From contig NC_021741.1 in NCBI RefSeq assembly GCF_000422085.1, positions 4,092,001 to 4,156,000 of the forward strand: a stretch of 64,000 nt of DNA. Direction: 5' to 3'. This document shows, piece by piece, positions 60,330 through 64,000 of this stretch. The stretch is from Serratia liquefaciens ATCC 27592 (GTDB lineage Bacteria > Pseudomonadota > Gammaproteobacteria > Enterobacterales > Enterobacteriaceae). The notes below the pieces were generated by a model. That model did no database searches, had not been told where the DNA came from, and saw only the letters and a program-made list of their open reading frames with translations. Both the position numbers and the translations under genes were made by a program. Numbering within the stretch: position 1 is the first letter of the stretch; each line of letters starts with the position of its first letter.

Positions 60330-61673
60330 TCAATCATAATGACTTTCACGTTTTTGCAGCCACATCCCCCCAATGGCTAACGCCGATACCACCGCTGGCA
60401 CCGCCGCAAGCAGCAGCAGATCGGATGCCATCCAATGGCGGGCAATCAGTGCAGCCCCCAATAGAGGCCCGAGCATCGAAGCGCCCCGCCCTATACCCAG
60501 CCCCCAACCTAAACCGGTTGAACGCAAAAATGTCGGGTAACCGCCGGCAGCCAGTGCATTTACCCCCGGCATGCCGCCGACGACGAAAACGCCCGTAACA
60601 AAGACCGAGCTGAACAGTATCAGCAGATTTTTCGGCTCAAAACCTATCGCGGCTATTGAAAGGGCCGCAATTGAAAAGCCGGTGATAAGCACGCTGTAAG
60701 CCCCGAATTTATCAATCAGGCGACCCAGCGCCAGGGTGCCTAAAACCCCGCCAAACTGCAATGCTCCCGTGGCCAAATTGGCGATTTCCAGCGACAGACC
60801 CGCGTCCTTGATCAGGGTTGGCAGCCAATTTGCCAAAAAATAGAGATCGATAAGATTCATAAAATTCACCAGCCAAAGCAGCAAGGTGAACGCAGCACGG
60901 TTATCTCGAAAGAGATCAACCACCGTGGCTTTGGCGCGCTGCATGCCAATGTGGCTGTTGGAAAGATCGACGCTCATGGCCTGCTGCTCCGGAAACACTT
61001 TTCGCAAGGTTGAACGAATTGCCGCTTCTCCCTTTCCGCATCTCAACATCCATTGTGCCGACTCCGGCAGGTAGGCCCACATAGAAATCGCCAGGATAAT
61101 CGGCAAAAGCCCCCCGAGAATAAAAATAGCCTGCCAGCCAACGAGCGGGATCAGCAAAGCCGCGGTAACGCCACCCAGCCCACCGCCGATCGCAAAAAAA
61201 CAGGTTATCGCGGTGATATAGGTCGCTCGCTGGCGTAAGGGGCTGTATTCGACAACCAATGCAATACAGTTTGGCATCACGCCGCCTAAGGCTATACCGG
61301 CAAGGAAACGGAACGCCATCAGTTGGTTAACATTCTGGGCGAAGGCAGAACACAGGGTGAATACGCCAAAAATGAGCGTGGCAGAAATGATGGACGGCCT
61401 ACGCCCAATGCGATCGGCTAGCCAGCCCAGAGCAAAGGCACCGATGGCAATGCCGGCCAATCCGGCGCTAAACACCGGGCCCAGCACCGCGGTTTCCAGC
61501 GACCAGGCATCCCGAATGGCCGGTGCGGCATAACCCATAGCCTGGATATCGAAACCATCACACAGAAGACAAAGCGCGCACATAGTCAGCAACAGCACTT
61601 GGCCGCGACGCGTCCCCGTGCTGTCTACCATTTCCTGAATGCTCTGCATTCCTTCGTTTGCGGACATTGACAC
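60330..61673 (-). CDS. MFS transporter, aromatic acid:H+ symporter (AAHS) type
   Basis: A 447-residue carrier with 12 predicted membrane helices. The first helix carries DGFDIQAMGYAAPAI, the AAHS-family DGxD signature seen in PcaK, BenK and MhpT, and loop 2-3 carries the MFS motif GWLADRIGRRPS. The likely substrate is an aromatic or similar organic acid, but no catabolic gene lies nearby. The start is placed at a GTG (61673), 6 nt after AAGGA; an ATG two codons later is possible. It is not found between the tRNA genes and amiC in K-12, so it is an accessory insertion. Confidence 0.85.
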   Translation of the reverse strand: MSMSANEGMQSIQEMVDSTGTRRGQVLLLTMCALCLLCDGFDIQAMGYAAPAIRDAWSLETAVLGPVFSAGLAGIAIGAFALGWLADRIGRRPSIISATLIFGVFTLCSAFAQNVNQLMAFRFLAGIALGGVMPNCIALVVEYSPLRQRATYITAITCFFAIGGGLGGVTAALLIPLVGWQAIFILGGLLPIILAISMWAYLPESAQWMLRCGKGEAAIRSTLRKVFPEQQAMSVDLSNSHIGMQRAKATVVDLFRDNRAAFTLLLWLVNFMNLIDLYFLANWLPTLIKDAGLSLEIANLATGALQFGGVLGTLALGRLIDKFGAYSVLITGFSIAALSIAAIGFEPKNLLILFSSVFVTGVFVVGGMPGVNALAAGGYPTFLRSTGLGWGLGIGRGASMLGPLLGAALIARHWMASDLLLLAAVPAVVSALAIGGMWLQKRESHYD

Positions 61674-61696
61674 GGGATATCCTTTTTTATGTGAAT

Positions 61697-61730
61697 AAAA
61701 TATATTTTTTAATAGAATATATTTTTTATC
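61697..61730. promoter_or_regulatory. AT-rich double palindrome upstream of the MFS gene
   Basis: Two AATATATT palindromes (61699-61706 and 61716-61723) lie 17 bp apart, each followed by TTTT(TT). They sit about 25 to 55 bp upstream of the MFS start, where a regulator could bind. No regulator gene is adjacent. Confidence 0.4.
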
Positions 61731-61739
61731 CCCTGTCAA

Positions 61740-62050
61740 TGTGCAACACGGATTTTGCGCGCCGGTGTCTCAGAGTGTGAGCGAGTCGACGGACCAGGAT
61801 CTGGAGCCTTAGCAGATGAGGAATGGTGAGTCACTCTTATTGCAGCCAACCATTGGCTTGAGGATTGCCGGTGAAGAGGCAACGAAATGGGTGCTGCCGA
61901 TAGGATTTGCGAGCTTTTCGTCGCCAGTTTCAGGGACAATCAGGGATAGGAAGACTTGGCAAAACATTTGCCGCTGGGGCAAACTCCAGCTTGTTCAGGA
62001 ATACAGTTATTGCGAAAGCGCAGCGGTCTGCAGATCCCCGCCGCCGCCCT
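61740..62050. other. Non-coding stretch between the MFS gene and amiC
   Basis: I see no convincing gene here. The short frames have low-complexity translations without recognisable motifs or ribosome-binding sites. It may be decayed sequence left by the insertion that brought the MFS gene, and it holds the amiC 3' end region without an obvious terminator. Confidence 0.5.
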
Positions 62051-63301
62051 CTAGCTGCGTGCAACCGCACCGCCGTTAGCAAAATACGCTTTGATACCTG
62101 CGAGAATAGACTCCGCCACCTGCTGCTGGAAATGGGTAGTACGCAGTTTGCGCTCTTCCTCTATGTTGCTGATAAACGCCGTTTCAACCAGGATAGAGGG
62201 GATATCCGGCGCCTTTAACACCGCAAAACCGGCCTGATCGACGCGATTCTTATGCAAACGGTTGATTTTGCCCATTCGGTTAAGCACTTCCTTGCCGAAT
62301 TTCAGGCTGTCGTTGATGGTCGCGGTTTGTAGCAAATCAAACATGGTGTGATCCAAATAGCGATCGCCGCTTTTGCTGACGCCGCCGATTTGGTCCGATT
62401 CGTTTTGGGTCTGCGCCAGGAATTTTGCCGCCGAGCTGGTGGCCCCCTTGGTCGACAGCGCAAATACCGACGAACCGCGCGCGGCACGGTTGGTGAAGGC
62501 ATCCGCATGGATCGACACAAACAGATCGGCGCGCTGCTTACGTGCCTTAGCCACCCTCACCTTAAGCGGAATGAAGACGTCCTCATTGCGCGTCATAAAC
62601 ACCTTCATGTTCGGCTCACGCTTGATTAAGGTGCTCAGGCGACGGGCAATCTGCAGTACGATATCTTTTTCACGCGTTTTGAATTTGCCAATCGCACCGG
62701 GGTCCTCACCACCGTGGCCGGGATCCAGCATGATGACAATAGGCCGATCGCGCCCTGCTTTACCGGCCTGCGGTGCTTCCGCCGGTAAAGTGCGCTCAAG
62801 ATCGCCCTTGTTGTAATCTTCCAGTAACGCCAACAGTGGATCATATTCTTCGCCGCTGCCGCCCTTGCTCGGGTACAGATCCATCACCAGACGATTGCGG
62901 TATTCCGGCACCGGCGCCAATGTAAACATGTGGGGCGTGACGCTGCGTTTAAGCTCCAGCACCAGCCTGACGGTGTTTTGATCGAACTGGCCGACACGCG
63001 CCTGTTTCAGGTAAGGATCGTCGTCGCGTACCTGGCCGACAATGCCCTTAAGCACGCTGTTGAGCTGCACGCCCTCGATATCCACCACCACGCGATCGGG
63101 ATTGGTCAACGCAAACTGTTTATATTTCAGTTCAACGTTAGATTCGAGCGTCACTCGGGTATAGGTAGACGAAGGCCAGACACGTACGGCGATGACGTGC
63201 GACGAAGCGGCGACGCCCACCCGACTCACACTCAGCAACCAGCTAGCGGCAACCCCCTGCAATAAACGACGGCGGCCCAGATTGTGATTTGAGTTTGGCA
63301 T
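62051..63301 (-). CDS. amiC: N-acetylmuramoyl-L-alanine amidase AmiC
   Basis: AmiC cleaves peptide side chains from murein to split the septum during division and is activated by NlpD. The 416-residue precursor has a Tat signal with twin arginines (RRRLLQG, residues 10-16), an AMIN domain (about 35-150) that targets the septum, and an Amidase_3 zinc domain with [19 protein letters not shown] and the late glutamate in [14 protein letters not shown] lies 4 nt before the ATG at 63301; an upstream ATG at 63346 adds a non-conserved leader. It is divergent from argA as in K-12. Confidence 0.96.
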   Translation of the reverse strand: MPNSNHNLGRRRLLQGVAASWLLSVSRVGVAASSHVIAVRVWPSSTYTRVTLESNVELKYKQFALTNPDRVVVDIEGVQLNSVLKGIVGQVRDDDPYLKQARVGQFDQNTVRLVLELKRSVTPHMFTLAPVPEYRNRLVMDLYPSKGGSGEEYDPLLALLEDYNKGDLERTLPAEAPQAGKAGRDRPIVIMLDPGHGGEDPGAIGKFKTREKDIVLQIARRLSTLIKREPNMKVFMTRNEDVFIPLKVRVAKARKQRADLFVSIHADAFTNRAARGSSVFALSTKGATSSAAKFLAQTQNESDQIGGVSKSGDRYLDHTMFDLLQTATINDSLKFGKEVLNRMGKINRLHKNRVDQAGFAVLKAPDIPSILVETAFISNIEEERKLRTTHFQQQVAESILAGIKAYFANGGAVARS

Positions 63302-63489
63302 GCGACTCCGGCAGTGGTAACAGATTAAAACAGATGAAAAAAACACCAGTAAACGGGAATGCCGAAAACTTTAACCAATCATTCCGGCGCTGTCATCAGA
63401 AAATCTTTTTATGGTTTTTCAATTTATTAACGATTCAGAGCCCTTAGCAAAGAAATAGAGACAATTTCTCACTTGCCATCAGGCCAATA

Positions 63490-63528
63490 AAAGAATAAAA
63501 ATACAAAAATACCGTATAAATATGCAAA
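63490..63528. promoter_or_regulatory. Tandem ARG boxes (ArgR operator) upstream of argA
   Basis: Two 18-bp sites, 63490-63507 and 63511-63528, match the ARG box consensus with few mismatches (GAATAAAAATAC; GTATAAATATGC cores) and are separated by exactly 3 bp, the standard spacing for one ArgR hexamer. They end 12 bp before the argA start codon. Confidence 0.8.
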
Positions 63529-63540
63529 TGAGGTTTGGCC

Positions 63541-64000
63541 GTGAAGGAACGTAGTACAGAGCTGGTCCAAGGATTCCGTCACTCAGTTCCCTATATCAAC
63601 GCCCACCGTGGCAAGACGTTTGTCGTCATGCTTGGCGGAGAAGCCATCGAACATGAGAACTTTTCCAACATCGTCAACGATATCGGGCTGCTGCATAGCT
63701 TGGGCATTCGTTTGGTGGTGGTCTATGGCGCACGGCCGCAAATCGACGTTAATTTGGCGCAGCATAATTACGAACCGATTTATCACAAACATACGCGCGT
63801 TACCGACGCCCACACCCTTGAGCTGGTTAAACAAGCAGCAGGCCTGTTGCAACTGGATATCACCGCCAGGCTGTCAATGAGCCTCAACAACACGCCGCTG
63901 CAGGGTGCGCATATCAACGTGGTTAGCGGTAACTTTATCATTGCCCAACCGCTGGGTATCGATGACGGTGTGGATTACTGCCACAGCGGCCGTATCCGTC
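63541..64000 (+). CDS. argA: N-acetylglutamate synthase (gene runs off the right edge)
   Basis: ArgA makes N-acetylglutamate from glutamate and acetyl-CoA, the first step of arginine synthesis, and is inhibited by arginine. The visible 153 codons cover most of the amino-acid-kinase domain, with [29 protein letters not shown] and [20 protein letters not shown], here cited in part. The start is a GTG with GAGG 7 nt upstream. The GNAT acetyltransferase domain lies beyond the window. Repression by ArgR is expected from the two ARG boxes. Confidence 0.97.
   Translation, partial: MKERSTELVQGFRHSVPYINAHRGKTFVVMLGGEAIEHENFSNIVNDIGLLHSLGIRLVVVYGARPQIDVNLAQHNYEPIYHKHTRVTDAHTLELVKQAAGLLQLDITARLSMSLNNTPLQGAHINVVSGNFIIAQPLGIDDGVDYCHSGRIR

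Noticed and set aside
61736..61939. A 67-codon minus-strand frame upstream of the MFS gene
   Set aside because: Low-complexity serine and proline-rich translation, no ribosome-binding site and no recognisable family; treated as non-coding.

Overview
The window looks like a chromosomal segment of a Serratia-type Enterobacterales genome (inference; the species cannot be fixed from sequence alone). Nearly every protein is recognisable as a close relative of an Escherichia coli K-12 protein. The gene order joins two blocks that are separate in K-12: the block from rof through tilS, ldcC, accA, dnaE and bamA to dapD and yaeH, and the block from yqcA and truC through csrB, gcvA and csdA to argA. 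I saw no prophage, insertion sequence or CRISPR array.

Positions 1-12,700: the end of rof faces a small periplasmic cytochrome c gene, followed by tilS. Between tilS and gloA2 lies a complete lysine-dependent acid-resistance locus, cadC-cadB-cadA-dtpC. After gloA2 comes a divergent pair, a CPVC thioredoxin-like protein and a MarR regulator with four C-terminal cysteines, sharing a promoter region with two related palindromes. Then comes the constitutive lysine decarboxylase ldcC. Both lysine decarboxylases therefore lie within 10 kb.

Positions 12,700-38,000: a conserved housekeeping run on the minus strand covers fatty-acid synthesis (accA, fabZ), replication (dnaE, rnhB), lipid A synthesis (lpxB, lpxA, lpxD), outer-membrane assembly (skp, bamA), the sigma-E protease (rseP), phospholipid and isoprenoid synthesis (cdsA, ispU, dxr) and translation (frr, pyrH, tsf, rpsB). 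map, glnD, dapD and yaeH run on the plus strand.

Positions 38,000-64,000: yqcA and truC, then pbpC with a giant alpha-2-macroglobulin gene, yqcC, csrB RNA, syd, a queF remnant, ppnN, xni, rlmM, ygdD, gcvA, gcvB RNA, ygdI, csdA, csdE, tcdA, mltA, three initiator tRNAs, an aromatic-acid-type MFS transporter, amiC and the start of argA behind two ARG boxes.

The most interesting non-gene structures are: a four-member family of dispersed inverted repeats, with copies at the tsf 3' end, at the junction between the two K-12 blocks, directly against the xni start codon, and beside mltA; five near-consecutive perfect hairpins between tcdA and mltA, two with an identical 23-nt core; a palindrome downstream of syd that can be both a terminator and the UvrY site for csrB; a probable small RNA between dxr and ispU; and two gene remnants flanking csrB and syd (an MFS transporter and queF). 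The best candidate for an undescribed system is the divergent CPVC protein and four-cysteine MarR regulator.
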